Shown one piece after another: positions 9,515 through 19,469 of a stretch of 64,000 bases of DNA (the first letter of the stretch is position 1; each line of letters begins with the position of its first letter). This DNA is from an uncultured Oleiphilaceae bacterium (lineage in GTDB: Bacteria > Pseudomonadota > Gammaproteobacteria > Pseudomonadales > Oleiphilaceae). The notes under the pieces are model-generated. The model had not been told where the DNA came from. It did no database searches and was given only the letters and a program-made list of their open reading frames with translations. A program made the translations under genes and the position numbers. Location: the NCBI GenBank assembly GCA_913060665.1, contig CAJXUY010000016.1:1-64000 (forward strand), given 5' to 3'.

Positions 9515-10600
9515 ATGCTAACGAGCAATTTTCACAAAAGCCTGCTAGAAAATCTTTCAACAGCAGTGATTCTTTTGGACCAACAACTGAAGGCGGTTTA
9601 CTTTAACCCTTCAGCAGAGGTGCTGCTGGAGGTCAGTGGCAAACGAACCATTGGGTCATTCGTAAAAGATCTTTTCACAGAGACACCAGACAACACCGAG
9701 TCGTTAAAACACTCCATAACAGCAGGTCACTCGTATACCAAGCGAGAAGCCGAGTTCTCTCTGCATAGCGGAAATAAAATAACCGTAGATTACTCTGCCT
9801 CCCCTGTAGCCGGTGTATCTCCTCCCGTTTTGCTTATTGAGATTCAGCCTAGAGACCGCTTGATACGTATTAGTCGAGAAGAAGAACTTCTTGCTAATCA
9901 AGAAACCACTCGCATTCTCATTAGAGGCATGGCTCACGAAATAAAAAATCCGTTAGGGGGAATCAGGGGCTCAGCACAACTACTAGAGCGAGAGCTAAAA
10001 CACCCGTCGCTACACGAATATACTCAGATTATTATTGAAGAGTCAGACCGGTTAAGGAACTTAGTTGATAGGATGCTAGGCCCTAATAAAGTATTCCAAT
10101 TAGAACCTACCAATATTCACGAGGTACTTGAGCGGGTTTACAGCCTAATTAACGTCGAAGCAAAAGGCCGTGTACGCCTCATCCGAGACTATGACCCCAG
10201 TATTCCCGAATTCATGGGTGATAAAGAACAGCTTATACAAGCACTTCTGAATATATCTCGCAACGCAATGCAGGCATTGACACAACAAACAGATAGAAAA
10301 GAACCTGGAAGTATTACATTTAGAACCCGACCATTGCGTCAATTTACGATTGGCCATACACGACACCGACTAGTCCTTCGAATAGACATTATCGATGATG
10401 GTCCTGGAATTTCTGAAAACTTAATTCAAAATATATTCTACCCAATGGTCAGTGGGCGTGCAGAGGGCACTGGGCTTGGACTATCCATCACCCAAGGTAT
10501 CATCGGTCAGCATCAAGGGCTTGTTGAATGCGAAAGCGAACCTGGAAAAACAAATTTTATAATTTTTATTCCCCTAGAGAGTAAATTGGAGCTTGAGTAA
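9515..10600 (+). CDS. glnL: Nitrogen regulation sensor histidine kinase NtrB
   Basis: This cytoplasmic two-component kinase, governed by PII, phosphorylates NtrC when nitrogen is scarce. Its 361 residues comprise a PAS domain (about 8-110), a HisKA phosphoacceptor box GMAHEIKNPLGGI with His141, and a HATPase domain with the N box NISRNAMQAL (246-255), DDGPGI (294-299) and GTGLGLSITQGI (318-329). There are no membrane segments. The stop codon overlaps the ntrC start in TAATG, so the two genes are translationally coupled. A 275-bp gap separates it from the DUF4124 gene; it holds only a weak hairpin without a T tract. Confidence 0.96.
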   Translation: MLTSNFHKSLLENLSTAVILLDQQLKAVYFNPSAEVLLEVSGKRTIGSFVKDLFTETPDNTESLKHSITAGHSYTKREAEFSLHSGNKITVDYSASPVAGVSPPVLLIEIQPRDRLIRISREEELLANQETTRILIRGMAHEIKNPLGGIRGSAQLLERELKHPSLHEYTQIIIEESDRLRNLVDRMLGPNKVFQLEPTNIHEVLERVYSLINVEAKGRVRLIRDYDPSIPEFMGDKEQLIQALLNISRNAMQALTQQTDRKEPGSITFRTRPLRQFTIGHTRHRLVLRIDIIDDGPGISENLIQNIFYPMVSGRAEGTGLGLSITQGIIGQHQGLVECESEPGKTNFIIFIPLESKLELE

Positions 10601-12030
10601 TGACCGGAACACCAACTGTATGGGTTATTGATGATGATCGTTCAATTCGCTGGGTGTTAGAAAAGGCACTAGGGCAAGAAACCCTTGATATTGAGTCGTT
10701 CGAAAATGGCGACGGTATTCTTAATCGACTACAACGAGAGATGCCGGATGCGATTATTAGCGATATCCGTATGCCTGGTATAGACGGCCTTGAATTACTA
10801 GGAGAGATCAACAGTCAATACCCGGAAATACCGGTTATTATTATGACTGCTCACTCAGACCTTGATAGCGCGGTCTCATCCTATCAAAGTGGTGCATTCG
10901 AATACCTCCCGAAACCGTTTGATGTCGATGAAGCCGTCGCACTGGTAAAAAGAGCTGTCACCCATTCGCAAGAGCAGCGAGCACAGAAGCTCGAGAAGTC
11001 CACCGAGACACTGCAACAAGAGACCGAGATCATTGGCGAGGCACCTGCTATGCAGGAAGTCTTCAGAGCCATTGGGCGCTTGTCGCAATCCAATATAACC
11101 GTACTCATCAACGGCGAGTCGGGCTCAGGGAAAGAACTTGTTGCCAGAGCACTGCATCAACATAGTCCCCGTTCAAATGAGGAGTTTATCGCCCTTAATA
11201 TGGCCGCTATCCCTAAAGACCTTATCGAATCCGAGCTTTTCGGCCATGAAAAGGGTTCATTCACTGGCGCAGGCGGCATGCGAGAGGGACGCTTCGAACA
11301 AGCCAATGGCGGCACACTATTTCTAGATGAAATTGGAGATATGCCAGCAGATACCCAAACTCGCTTATTAAGAGTGTTGGCAGATGGTGAGTTTTATCGT
11401 ATTGGTGGCGCCAGCGCCGTAAAAGTCGATGTACGAATAATTGCGGCGACTCACCAAAATCTTGAAAAATTAGTACAAGAAGGTACCTTCCGGGAAGATC
11501 TATTTCACCGCCTCAACGTCATTCGAATTCATCTGCCCAGACTTTCAGAGAGGCGGGAAGATATCCCCCGGCTCACAGGTCACTTCCTAAACAAGGCAGC
11601 AGAAGAGCTAGCAGTATCGCCCAAAATATTAAGGGAAGAAACGGCTGAGTACCTTAGTAGTCTTGCATGGCCTGGTAACGTCAGGCAATTGGAAAATACC
11701 TGTCGCTGGCTCACCGTTATGGCTAGCGGGCGTGAGATTCACATCACCGACCTGCCCCCTGAACTACTGGATCAGGATGAAACATCTGCTACCGGTACAA
11801 CCTGGCAAGAAGGGTTACGAAACTGGGCAGACCAAGAGTTAAAACGCGGCAAGCAGGGAATTTTGGACACAGCAGTGCCTGAGTTTGAGAAAATCATGAT
11901 CGAGTCTGCCTTAAAACACACCGCTGGGCGTAGACGAGACGCATCAATTCTACTAGGTTGGGGGCGCAATACGTTGACTCGCAAGATTAAAGAGCTTGAT
12001 ATGGTATCAGCAGGGGATGACGAGGAGTAG
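10600..12030 (+). CDS. glnG: Nitrogen regulation response regulator NtrC (sigma-54 activator)
   Basis: This enhancer-binding protein activates sigma-54 promoters such as the one before glnA. It has 476 residues. The receiver domain has Asp11/Asp12, the phospho-acceptor Asp55 (ISDIRMPG) and Lys105. The AAA+ domain has Walker A GESGSGKE (172-179), the sigma-54 contact loop GSFTGA (219-224, a common variant of GAFTGA) and [10 protein letters not shown] as Walker B. A Fis-type helix-turn-helix ends the protein ([20 protein letters not shown]). It overlaps ntrB by 1 bp and converges on mshQ. Confidence 0.97.
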   Translation: MTGTPTVWVIDDDRSIRWVLEKALGQETLDIESFENGDGILNRLQREMPDAIISDIRMPGIDGLELLGEINSQYPEIPVIIMTAHSDLDSAVSSYQSGAFEYLPKPFDVDEAVALVKRAVTHSQEQRAQKLEKSTETLQQETEIIGEAPAMQEVFRAIGRLSQSNITVLINGESGSGKELVARALHQHSPRSNEEFIALNMAAIPKDLIESELFGHEKGSFTGAGGMREGRFEQANGGTLFLDEIGDMPADTQTRLLRVLADGEFYRIGGASAVKVDVRIIAATHQNLEKLVQEGTFREDLFHRLNVIRIHLPRLSERREDIPRLTGHFLNKAAEELAVSPKILREETAEYLSSLAWPGNVRQLENTCRWLTVMASGREIHITDLPPELLDQDETSATGTTWQEGLRNWADQELKRGKQGILDTAVPEFEKIMIESALKHTAGRRRDASILLGWGRNTLTRKIKELDMVSAGDDEE

Positions 12031-12054
12031 AACGAGGATGACGAGTCAGGTCTT

Positions 12055-12151
12055 GTAGCCGTGATGCAGCGAAGCGGAAGCGGAATCAAGGGTTGTGTAA
12101 CCATTGTGACCATTCCTTGATTCCAGTCGTGCCTCCTTTCATCACGGCTAC
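12055..12151. repeat. Nested palindromic intergenic repeat, copy 1
   Basis: Perfect 12-bp ends gtagccgtgatg (12055-12066) and catcacggctac (12140-12151) bound the element. Inside lies a second perfect inverted repeat, ggaatcaagg (12082-12091) with ccttgattcc (12115-12124). The core gcagcgaagcggaa resembles the widespread gammaproteobacterial intergenic repeat family with that core. It sits between the convergent ntrC and mshQ genes. A second copy lies at 20060-20154. It has no coding capacity, so it looks like a small non-autonomous or REP-like element. Confidence 0.8.
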
Positions 12152-12179
12152 AAGTGAAGTTCACACTATGCACACAAGC

Positions 12180-12213
12180 CCGTAGCCTTTGATGGCGTAC
12201 AACGGAATCAGAG
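12180..12213. repeat. Partial copy of the palindromic repeat
   Basis: The segment starting ccgtagccttt and ending cggaatcagag closely matches the left half of the copy at 20059-20092 (same order of gtagcc and cggaatcag, a few changes and indels). It stops at the mshQ stop region. It is probably a decayed half element. Confidence 0.55.
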
Positions 12214-12217
12214 TCTG

Positions 12218-15200
12218 TTAATTACTCACTTCTCGCCAGTAGATAATCCGGTCGTGACCTCTGTAACGGCCGAATGTGGCAGTCGACATAGGGTTATCGT
12301 TATCTCCCATTATCGAGCTAGACGAAGCATCACATACCTGCGCCAAATTCAGTCCATCATTATTCCAGTCAAATTTAAGCCAGTTTTCAACATTTAAACA
12401 AAGCTGCGCACTCCCCTCGTGGGTCAAACCGGGCGCGGAGAGCACCACTTGCTGTGCCAAAAGGGCCTCACCATTGATAGCAGTCCCGCTACCCGACGCA
12501 GACGTTGATCCACTATTCGCCAAACTAGGATTAATAACCATGTCAATGGCATCATAGGTAGAACAGTTATCATCTGTATTGGTAATGAATACCGTTCCAT
12601 CATAAAACTGAGCTAGCATCGGCACTTTTAATGAGTTAGTCTCTGGTCCAAAAGCATTCTCTAACTTCCAGCGACCGTAACGAAGAAACTTATCATCGGT
12701 TGCATTATAGTTACTCCCACCCACATCAAAATCACCAGAAAAACCCATATTAGCCAACGTTTCATTGCCTTGTACACTGTCCGAGTCTGACAACTCAATC
12801 GTTAACTGAACATCCGCATCAAAAGGCGCCACTAAACCTGTCGTCGGACGACGGTATATGAATTCATCGGTCATCGTATTATGCAACGTTAACGTCACGC
12901 CACCACCTACATCAGATATATCACCATAACCTTGATCGGCTTTGGGCGCTAATAGCGTGGTAGCACCCGCTACATTATCCGAGTAACAAAAACCTGTAAC
13001 AGTGCCGGCTCCGGTACAACCGCTGTCTTCCGATAAATCAGTGCCTAGCTTCCAGAAATCTCCCTCGTAATTCTCTGTTTTAACCCCATCCACATTGATC
13101 GCTTCAATGGTCACGACAGGGGCAGTCAAAAACAGAAAAGGCTCATCCATATACGTGAAAGAGTCGGTAGAAGTGCACGAGGGCTGAAAGGTGCTATCAA
13201 CAATCCCCACATTAAACTGGTCAGGATAGAATCGACCAATATTAGAAGAGGTAGATGGCGCAACAGTCTCGCCAAAATAGTTAGGTGGTACAGTGGAAAG
13301 GGTAAATACACCTACTTCGCTGATTTTTTGATTACTCTCGTTAACTTTACCCGCGGTGGCACCTGTGCCATCAAATACCAACTGAGTTACATCGAGAGCA
13401 CCCGTCACACCGCTAGTAGGTGCGACCAATTGATGGGTTAAACCAACTGTACCGCGGTAACTTTGCGCTACAGTGCTGGAGGCATCGCTACACACTGCTT
13501 GCCCGGTGATCGAAAATGGAGCATTGGCCTTAGCTAGTGTTGTACAGTTTGCTAACGGTGCAGTACAGGCAGACAAACTATCATCTGCGTCCACTTCTAC
13601 ATGACCAGGAGAAACTACAAACAAACCACTTGATGCAGCTAAAGAAGACAGCGGAGGCTGACTGCCGTCGTAAGGTACATCATCATGAATCACGTTTATA
13701 TTAAGGACCTCTCCTACGTCAAGGTAGCTCACGGGAAAGGTAGACACCCCCGAGGCAAAACTCAACGTAATATTAGTTGAAGCTGGCACGGTTTCTGCGA
13801 TTGGCTGACCATCAATAAGCACACTCACAGGTAATCCACTATCTTTAACACTTGGTGCTTCAGTCGGGTCAATATTAATATCAGACCACGCTTTTAAATT
13901 TTTATTCCCCGAAAAACCAGTCAATTGAGAGCAACTCGCCCCCCCAGTCGTATCTTGACCAATAGCGGTTAATGTCACTGAAGAGTTTGCCCCGCAAACA
14001 AAGTTATTAGGTGCAGTCACCGCAAAACCAGAGGTTCCAAAATAGGTACCTGTAAGCGCTTCGCTGGATATTCCGGCGACATTATCATCCGCCGTTACCT
14101 TAAGCTCAGGGTTATCATTTTTGTGGAAAAGATATAGGTCAACATCCCCCAACTCCGCACCCGTAAAGGTATAAGAATTGATAACAGAGCCACCGCCGCT
14201 AAATTGATAAAACTCACTCTGACTATTTTCATCACTACTAAGGTCAATGGTCCCCGCATAATCATCTTTTACGGTAACACCATCTGCACACATCGCTTGA
14301 ACATCAATTTTTGCCCTAGCTTGTGGGCAGGCAAGACCGTACGTTGGCTGGGCAATGACAAAGCTACCTAAACTACAACTTGAGGTACCACCACAGGCAG
14401 CTCCTAGGTCAATTGTTGAGATCGCATTGGCATCATATGAGACCTGCGCATTAGAGTTTAAGCTAACATCGCTACCTGTTAACGCGCCAAATACATAGGA
14501 TGGCGACCCCAATGATATATTGCCTTTGGCATACACTACTGCCGAAGTCGTACTCTGGGAACCAAAGCTCACATTGCTGTAGCCAAATATCAATAACTCT
14601 TCGGGTGAACCTGATACATTGTTTGATGGCGAATTAATACGCGTAGAGCTGCCGACCGAGATTGCGTTTTTAACAAACAGTCGAGCAGTACCACCACCCA
14701 CTACGTTTATTTTCACACTCGAATTAACGGAGAGTGTTTCTATCCAGTAATCTCCCGCGGCAAGGTTAAACTCTCCGTTGTAACCCAACGACATGTTTTT
14801 GATGAAATACTCTGCATAAGTACCACTTACGTTCAACGTGCCGGATACAGAGATGTTGTTATAGGTGTCTGTACTACCCTCATCACCCAGTACTTTTGTG
14901 TCACCCGAACTCACCGTGATGTCTTGCGTCGACGAAAAAACAGGGAAATTACCAGGGTCCAATAGGGCAACCGCACTGCCACTTACAGAGCAATCCACAA
15001 AATCACAGGTCAGTGTTGTGACCGCTCCGCCATTTCTAACAACAGTGCCGGCATCAAGCACACCATCAGGGCTCAAAAATAGCTGAGCTTGATAACCAAA
15101 ATTCACCTCACCATTTTCATGGCTACTGATACCATCAGGGAAGCTAGCCGCGCACCCGCTAATGGGAGCACACACCCGTGTTTCAGTAAATAGTGTCGTA

Positions 15201-17263
15201 ACGTCCGTATCCGTCAGAACACTGGCGAAGATTTTTACCTCATCGAGGTCCCCTTCAAAATACTCGGGCGTTCCGCCAGTATCTTCTATTTGACCGATAC
15301 TGGAAAATGAATTGCCAATAATACCGGTTGCAACCGTTCCACTTTGGTTAAGGCTACCGTCTATATAGATTTTATAGGCCCCGGACACAGCATCACGTGT
15401 TAGTACAATATGATGATAGACATCGTCGTTAATAGGTATTGTAGATTTGGTGGTAAAGTCATTTGCGACAGATAACCCTATATGGCCGGAGGCATCTAGC
15501 CAGCCCCAAAATATATCATCTGAACCACCGGACTGTTCAATGCCTGCGATACCTGGTGCCCTCCAACCAGTATCATCACCTGTCTGAGTGGTTTTAATCC
15601 AGAAACTCATTGAAGATGTACCCTTTAGTAAGTCATAGACCTGACTCGATTCGATATAATCGTCCACCCCATCAAAATCACCCGCGCGACATAAATGCCC
15701 TGGGTCTACCGTATTTAAACCGCCGCGGGCTGTTGCGTTATCGTTGTTTCCCGAGTCATCTATAACTTCACCAGTCGTGCCATCCCAACTTAGCTCATCC
15801 ATTCTAAATTCGAGCGCTGAAGGGGGGAGTGGGGTAACGGCAGGAATAGAACAGGTTGTAAGGTTGGCGGTAGGAATGTTTTCCCAGCTTCCCCCATCTC
15901 GCCTCCACTCTAATTGAGCATAGGCTCTGCCTGTTTGCTCAAAATGCTCCATTTTCACTTCATAGGTTTGCCCTACGTTAAGAGCTTGTGGTGCAGAGGT
16001 AGTAGAATAACGCGGCGCGTGAAGGCTCCAGTCATTGATAATTTCTACTCCCTCGAGATTTAATCGAGCACCATCATCAGAATACATTCTAAATTCATAA
16101 CTACCCGCTATAGCCGGCGCAATATACCCTGTCCACTCAATGCTAAATCGTTCATCATTGCCCGATATATTCGGGAATACGGTTGGAGTAGCGGTATTCC
16201 AACTAAAATTAACCTGACTATCAAGCCTTAAAAACTCACTCCCGGTAAAGAGCCCCCCGGGATATGACACCTTACTGCCTCCAGCGTTTCGTTGATCATA
16301 ATAACGCCCCATCAAACCGTCAAAGCCCACAACATGAGCATTGCCTTGTACGGTTAATGTATACGTCTGCCCGCCAACCAAACCATCCGTCGCGAGTACA
16401 ACAGTATTATCATCCTGCCGTGTAATACCCGTAATATTGGCATTAGTTAGTGTGTAATTACTTACATTTAAAGCTTCATCATTAGCAGGAGAAGCATACT
16501 GAACGACGATTAAGTTGTCGGTACCGCAACTACCTCCTGCACTGCTTACAGCAGGTAACGCAGTGCCTTCATTCAACGCCACTAAGTGACCGATAGCATC
16601 ATCATTGTTTTTTGAAGCTGTCGCTACTTTATCACCACTCCCTCCGGTCGAAGCCTGTTGCTCATAAGCCGCCATCGCGGTCAACCCACTGTTATTATTG
16701 TTTTCTTCAATATCGTATGCTTCTACCATACCCGAAGCAGCCGTAAACGATTGGTTACCTGCTGCCAGTGAATAAAACCCGACCAGCATGGCATTCGTCG
16801 CAGATATTGTTACCGATGGAGCGGTAACGCTGGAGCCCACCATACCGGACTGTGAGTTTTCATCATCAACCGGACTGGCCGTATCAACACCTCGAAATAC
16901 CGACATAGCCAGAATATAGCGGCGACTACCATTACCATCAAAATCCCACTCATAGCTTATACCTGACCCAGCATCAGCAGCTGTTGCCACCCGATAGTAT
17001 GAAGATTGTAAGACACTGCCATCATCAATTTGTGAGCCAATTTGAGACCAGCCACTCGGTGCCGTAACGCCATCACTTCCATTTCGATCCCTTATAGCAA
17101 CCTGAACCAGTAGCACATCATCAATTACCGTCGAGGTGGGCACTACCAAAGAAGCGCTGTCACTGTTCCCCTGGCCACTAACAGAGGTGATATAGCTAAT
17201 AGCTGCCGCAGCACTCGCGCTAAAACACAGAAGGCACATAAATGCGATAAAACGACTAAACAT
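12218..17263 (-). CDS. mshQ: MSHA pilus biogenesis protein MshQ, large, with PA14 and LamG domains
   Basis: This exported protein of 1681 residues starts with a signal peptide (about 1-21). Residues 22-230 form a beta-rich domain. A PA14 domain follows at about 315-470 (FSIEWTGYIAPAIAGSYEFR, YSDDGARLNLEG, QLEWRRDGGSWENIP). A LamG/concanavalin-like domain lies at about 485-700 (GDFDGVDDYIESS, FEGDLDEVKIFA). The C-terminal 900 or so residues are the cysteine-containing beta-rich MshQ body ending in the conserved FGRYRGHDRIIYWRE. PA14 and LamG domains commonly bind carbohydrate. Placed last in the pilus operon after minor pilins, it is probably a tip or surface adhesin; that role is inferred. 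It lies 5 bp after mshP. Confidence 0.88.
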   Translation of the reverse strand: MFSRFIAFMCLLCFSASAAAAISYITSVSGQGNSDSASLVVPTSTVIDDVLLVQVAIRDRNGSDGVTAPSGWSQIGSQIDDGSVLQSSYYRVATAADAGSGISYEWDFDGNGSRRYILAMSVFRGVDTASPVDDENSQSGMVGSSVTAPSVTISATNAMLVGFYSLAAGNQSFTAASGMVEAYDIEENNNNSGLTAMAAYEQQASTGGSGDKVATASKNNDDAIGHLVALNEGTALPAVSSAGGSCGTDNLIVVQYASPANDEALNVSNYTLTNANITGITRQDDNTVVLATDGLVGGQTYTLTVQGNAHVVGFDGLMGRYYDQRNAGGSKVSYPGGLFTGSEFLRLDSQVNFSWNTATPTVFPNISGNDERFSIEWTGYIAPAIAGSYEFRMYSDDGARLNLEGVEIINDWSLHAPRYSTTSAPQALNVGQTYEVKMEHFEQTGRAYAQLEWRRDGGSWENIPTANLTTCSIPAVTPLPPSALEFRMDELSWDGTTGEVIDDSGNNDNATARGGLNTVDPGHLCRAGDFDGVDDYIESSQVYDLLKGTSSMSFWIKTTQTGDDTGWRAPGIAGIEQSGGSDDIFWGWLDASGHIGLSVANDFTTKSTIPINDDVYHHIVLTRDAVSGAYKIYIDGSLNQSGTVATGIIGNSFSSIGQIEDTGGTPEYFEGDLDEVKIFASVLTDTDVTTLFTETRVCAPISGCAASFPDGISSHENGEVNFGYQAQLFLSPDGVLDAGTVVRNGGAVTTLTCDFVDCSVSGSAVALLDPGNFPVFSSTQDITVSSGDTKVLGDEGSTDTYNNISVSGTLNVSGTYAEYFIKNMSLGYNGEFNLAAGDYWIETLSVNSSVKINVVGGGTARLFVKNAISVGSSTRINSPSNNVSGSPEELLIFGYSNVSFGSQSTTSAVVYAKGNISLGSPSYVFGALTGSDVSLNSNAQVSYDANAISTIDLGAACGGTSSCSLGSFVIAQPTYGLACPQARAKIDVQAMCADGVTVKDDYAGTIDLSSDENSQSEFYQFSGGGSVINSYTFTGAELGDVDLYLFHKNDNPELKVTADDNVAGISSEALTGTYFGTSGFAVTAPNNFVCGANSSVTLTAIGQDTTGGASCSQLTGFSGNKNLKAWSDINIDPTEAPSVKDSGLPVSVLIDGQPIAETVPASTNITLSFASGVSTFPVSYLDVGEVLNINVIHDDVPYDGSQPPLSSLAASSGLFVVSPGHVEVDADDSLSACTAPLANCTTLAKANAPFSITGQAVCSDASSTVAQSYRGTVGLTHQLVAPTSGVTGALDVTQLVFDGTGATAGKVNESNQKISEVGVFTLSTVPPNYFGETVAPSTSSNIGRFYPDQFNVGIVDSTFQPSCTSTDSFTYMDEPFLFLTAPVVTIEAINVDGVKTENYEGDFWKLGTDLSEDSGCTGAGTVTGFCYSDNVAGATTLLAPKADQGYGDISDVGGGVTLTLHNTMTDEFIYRRPTTGLVAPFDADVQLTIELSDSDSVQGNETLANMGFSGDFDVGGSNYNATDDKFLRYGRWKLENAFGPETNSLKVPMLAQFYDGTVFITNTDDNCSTYDAIDMVINPSLANSGSTSASGSGTAINGEALLAQQVVLSAPGLTHEGSAQLCLNVENWLKFDWNNDGLNLAQVCDASSSSIMGDNDNPMSTATFGRYRGHDRIIYWREVSN

Positions 17264-17268
17264 AGGAT

Positions 17269-17697
17269 CTACTGCCTCGCCCTTACAACTATAACGCGCT
17301 CAGCCGTATCGACTCCGCTTCCACATGAGCCGATGCTGCCAATCGTAAAATAAGATGCTCCCCCATCGATATCGATATCGACATTGCAGGTTAAAACGGC
17401 TGTACACCCATTCAAACCTGACGAACTAAAGCTGATAGTAGTGGGCGAGATCGATGAACAGGTTCCTACGGCTCCTCCTGCGGGAAACACTTCGGCCATG
17501 GCCACTTGCGCCCCACTCTCAGCGGCATAAAACGCGCGCATTGAATTAATATCAAGGCTGAAACTAATACCAGAGCTTTCTTCAAGGTCAGTCAGCGCCA
17601 CCACAATCAACGCTAATACCGTAATGACAAAGAGCGCAACCGGTAGGCCGATACCTCGTTGCTTGGTTGGGTCTGAATAGCTAGGCTTAGGGTACAT
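17269..17697 (-). CDS. mshP: MSHA minor pilin-like protein MshP
   Basis: I start it at the ATG at 17697, overlapping the mshO stop by 11 bp, giving 142 residues; the in-frame extension upstream lies inside mshO. Residues 1-15 form a short leader ending RG, followed by a hydrophobic stretch (IGLPVALFVITVLALIVVAL) and the PilX-like phrase RAFYAAESGAQVA. This matches MshP/PilX minor pilins. The leader junction RG/IG is unlike FTLIE, as usual for this class. It should prime or decorate the pilus with MshB, C, D and O. Confidence 0.8.
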   Translation of the reverse strand: MYPKPSYSDPTKQRGIGLPVALFVITVLALIVVALTDLEESSGISFSLDINSMRAFYAAESGAQVAMAEVFPAGGAVGTCSSISPTTISFSSSGLNGCTAVLTCNVDIDIDGGASYFTIGSIGSCGSGVDTAERVIVVRARQ

Positions 17698-18445
17698 TTC
17701 TGATTTGCACCTCTTGATCAACAGTATGAATTGCCCCACCGGTCAATACAAAGTGCATAGCCACAACGGCGTTTCTTGTCAGAGATGCAGGCAGTACATT
17801 AAATGTTCCGCTTTGGATTTTATCGACAATAATTTGAGGAGCGCCCTTTGATCCGCTAAAACCATAATCACTATAACGATTCAAGCGATTACCCGTGAAG
17901 CAATAGGTAATAGGGTCTTGTGTAAAGTAGAATCGTCGCTCAGGTGATTCAGACAGAAAATCAAAATCACTCGACAGCGTGATCGTATCTTCACTCGATG
18001 CAGGGATAAGAGTCGATATGGTACTGCTAACAGGACCTGGGGTTGATAACCCATATACAGCACTCACCTCGGTAGGGTAAACCGCGACCCTTGTATTTGA
18101 AGGTGCAGTTGAAAAACCAGACGCAATCGCGGTTATGGTTCTGGGTGTAGCGCTGGTCGGTAACGTTTTATAATGTGAACCACCAATGACCGGCACAAAC
18201 TCAATACAGGTTTCTGCTGCACTCAGCCGAACACTGTTTGGTAATGCATTGCGTAGCTCTCGGGTCATTTTTTCTGACGCAATCCAGCCTATTGTGGCTA
18301 ATTGCTGCCTATCGGCCGCATCAGAATAACCTTGCGTGGCCTGCCCAACAAACTGAACGGAACCCACCGCTAAAATACCGGCAATCACGATTACAATCAC
18401 TAGTTCGACTATAGTAAACCCTTTTTGCACGCTTAAGGTATTCAT
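17687..18445 (-). CDS. mshO: MSHA minor pilin MshO
   Basis: This 252-residue type IV prepilin has the leader MNTLSVQKG and the class III cleavage site G/FTIVEL with Glu at +5, followed by a hydrophobic helix (VIVIVIAGILAVGSVQF). The globular part contains cysteines and the phrase YFTQDPITYCFTGNRLNRY, typical of MshO/PilW minor pilins. It abuts mshD by a 1-bp overlap and overlaps mshP. It is inserted in the inner membrane until processed by the PilD peptidase, which is not in this window. Confidence 0.87.
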   Translation of the reverse strand: MNTLSVQKGFTIVELVIVIVIAGILAVGSVQFVGQATQGYSDAADRQQLATIGWIASEKMTRELRNALPNSVRLSAAETCIEFVPVIGGSHYKTLPTSATPRTITAIASGFSTAPSNTRVAVYPTEVSAVYGLSTPGPVSSTISTLIPASSEDTITLSSDFDFLSESPERRFYFTQDPITYCFTGNRLNRYSDYGFSGSKGAPQIIVDKIQSGTFNVLPASLTRNAVVAMHFVLTGGAIHTVDQEVQIRNVP

Positions 18446-18954
18446 TAGAAATTACCGCGATAAACACTAAAAGGCATAGAAGCTTGGTTTGGCGGCGTTA
18501 CGGTCACCGTTATTCGTTTTGCGTTGTTAGTGGCAACGCCTACCTCCCCACCCGCACAGGTAACTAATACTTGTACCCGATACCCGGAGTAGTCACTTAG
18601 TGCACCGGTCACCAATTGGGGAGGGCTATCATTGATACCATTAAAATCATCAACATCATCGAACAATGCCCTGTCCCCCCCTCCCGCTGGAACATCACAA
18701 TTAACCGAAGACGGAAGAACGGCAGGTATGCCTCCTAAGGGAGTATCCGCATCAAATTTTTTACTGAGAATTTCATCTAAATAAAGCTGTGCTAATTTGA
18801 GCGATTTGTTTTTCCATAGCGGATCTGAACTTCTGCCCATTGACGTGCTAAAAGCACTGAGCACTGCGGTAATGGCAATAGAAATCAGCACAATTGAGAT
18901 CACCATTTCAACCAACGTCATACCGTTTTGATGGCGAGTCAGCTTCATGGGCAC
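18445..18954 (-). CDS. mshD: MSHA minor pilin MshD
   Basis: This 169-residue prepilin has the cleavage site HQNG/MTLVEM, with Met at +1 and Glu at +5, then the hydrophobic stretch VISIVLISIAITAVLSAF. The segment KSLKLAQLYLDEILSKKFD is characteristic of MshD/PilV proteins. It overlaps mshC by 10 bp and touches mshO by 1 bp, so the minor pilins are translated as a tightly coupled set. Confidence 0.87.
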   Translation of the reverse strand: MPMKLTRHQNGMTLVEMVISIVLISIAITAVLSAFSTSMGRSSDPLWKNKSLKLAQLYLDEILSKKFDADTPLGGIPAVLPSSVNCDVPAGGGDRALFDDVDDFNGINDSPPQLVTGALSDYSGYRVQVLVTCAGGEVGVATNNAKRITVTVTPPNQASMPFSVYRGNF

Positions 18955-19457
18955 GCTCCTGACACAGGGCTATAGGCATAACCCGAAGCTGCCAAGCAAG
19001 CGGTATGGCTATTGTCAGCGGTAAATACAATGCTATGGCTGGTGTTGCTGGTTAAACTACCTGAACGGTTGTAGTTGAAAGCTCTCGACCCGACAAGGGT
19101 TGCGCCATCTATCGTCAAGGTTCCACCGGCAGTCGCTGCGGTTAGTTCCGTAAGCGGAGTCGCTAAGCCGGCTTTTGTTACAGTGAAAACCCAATTATTC
19201 CCTGATACGGCCACGGTTAATGTCGAAGGGGCGGTACTACTTTCTAGTGCGAGCGCTACTTGCTGGGCTTCTAATGCACTGGCAATAAATTGGTCTTTGG
19301 CGAGAAAGGCTGAATAGCCGCTTCGTGAAGAGAACAGAGACATGGCGCTAGCACTTAGGATACCTATTATGACTAGCGTCATGACGAGCTCTACTACTGT
19401 AAAGCCCTTGGATTTTGACGGGTCGACAACGCCCACCTTTTTTACTCTATCTAACAT
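18945..19457 (-). CDS. mshC: MSHA pilin MshC
   Basis: This 170-residue prepilin has an 18-residue leader ending KSKG and the cleavage site G/FTVVEL, then a transmembrane helix (VMTLVIIGILSASAMSLF). The globular domain carries two cysteines near the end (HTACLAASGYAYSPVSGACP), likely the D-region disulfide. It lies 12 bp after mshA and overlaps mshD. It fits MshC by position and by length. Confidence 0.86.
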   Translation of the reverse strand: MLDRVKKVGVVDPSKSKGFTVVELVMTLVIIGILSASAMSLFSSRSGYSAFLAKDQFIASALEAQQVALALESSTAPSTLTVAVSGNNWVFTVTKAGLATPLTELTAATAGGTLTIDGATLVGSRAFNYNRSGSLTSNTSHSIVFTADNSHTACLAASGYAYSPVSGACP

Positions 19458-19469
19458 TCCAAATACGCA

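Noticed and set aside
10566-11111. Minus-strand open frames inside ntrC and many similar frames inside typA, glnA and the giant gene
   Set aside because: They lie opposite strong, motif-confirmed genes and show no family features, so they are shadow frames.
11254-11275. GSFTGA in NtrC as a loss of the sigma-54 contact motif
   Set aside because: Serine at the second position is a common functional variant in this family; all other motifs are intact.
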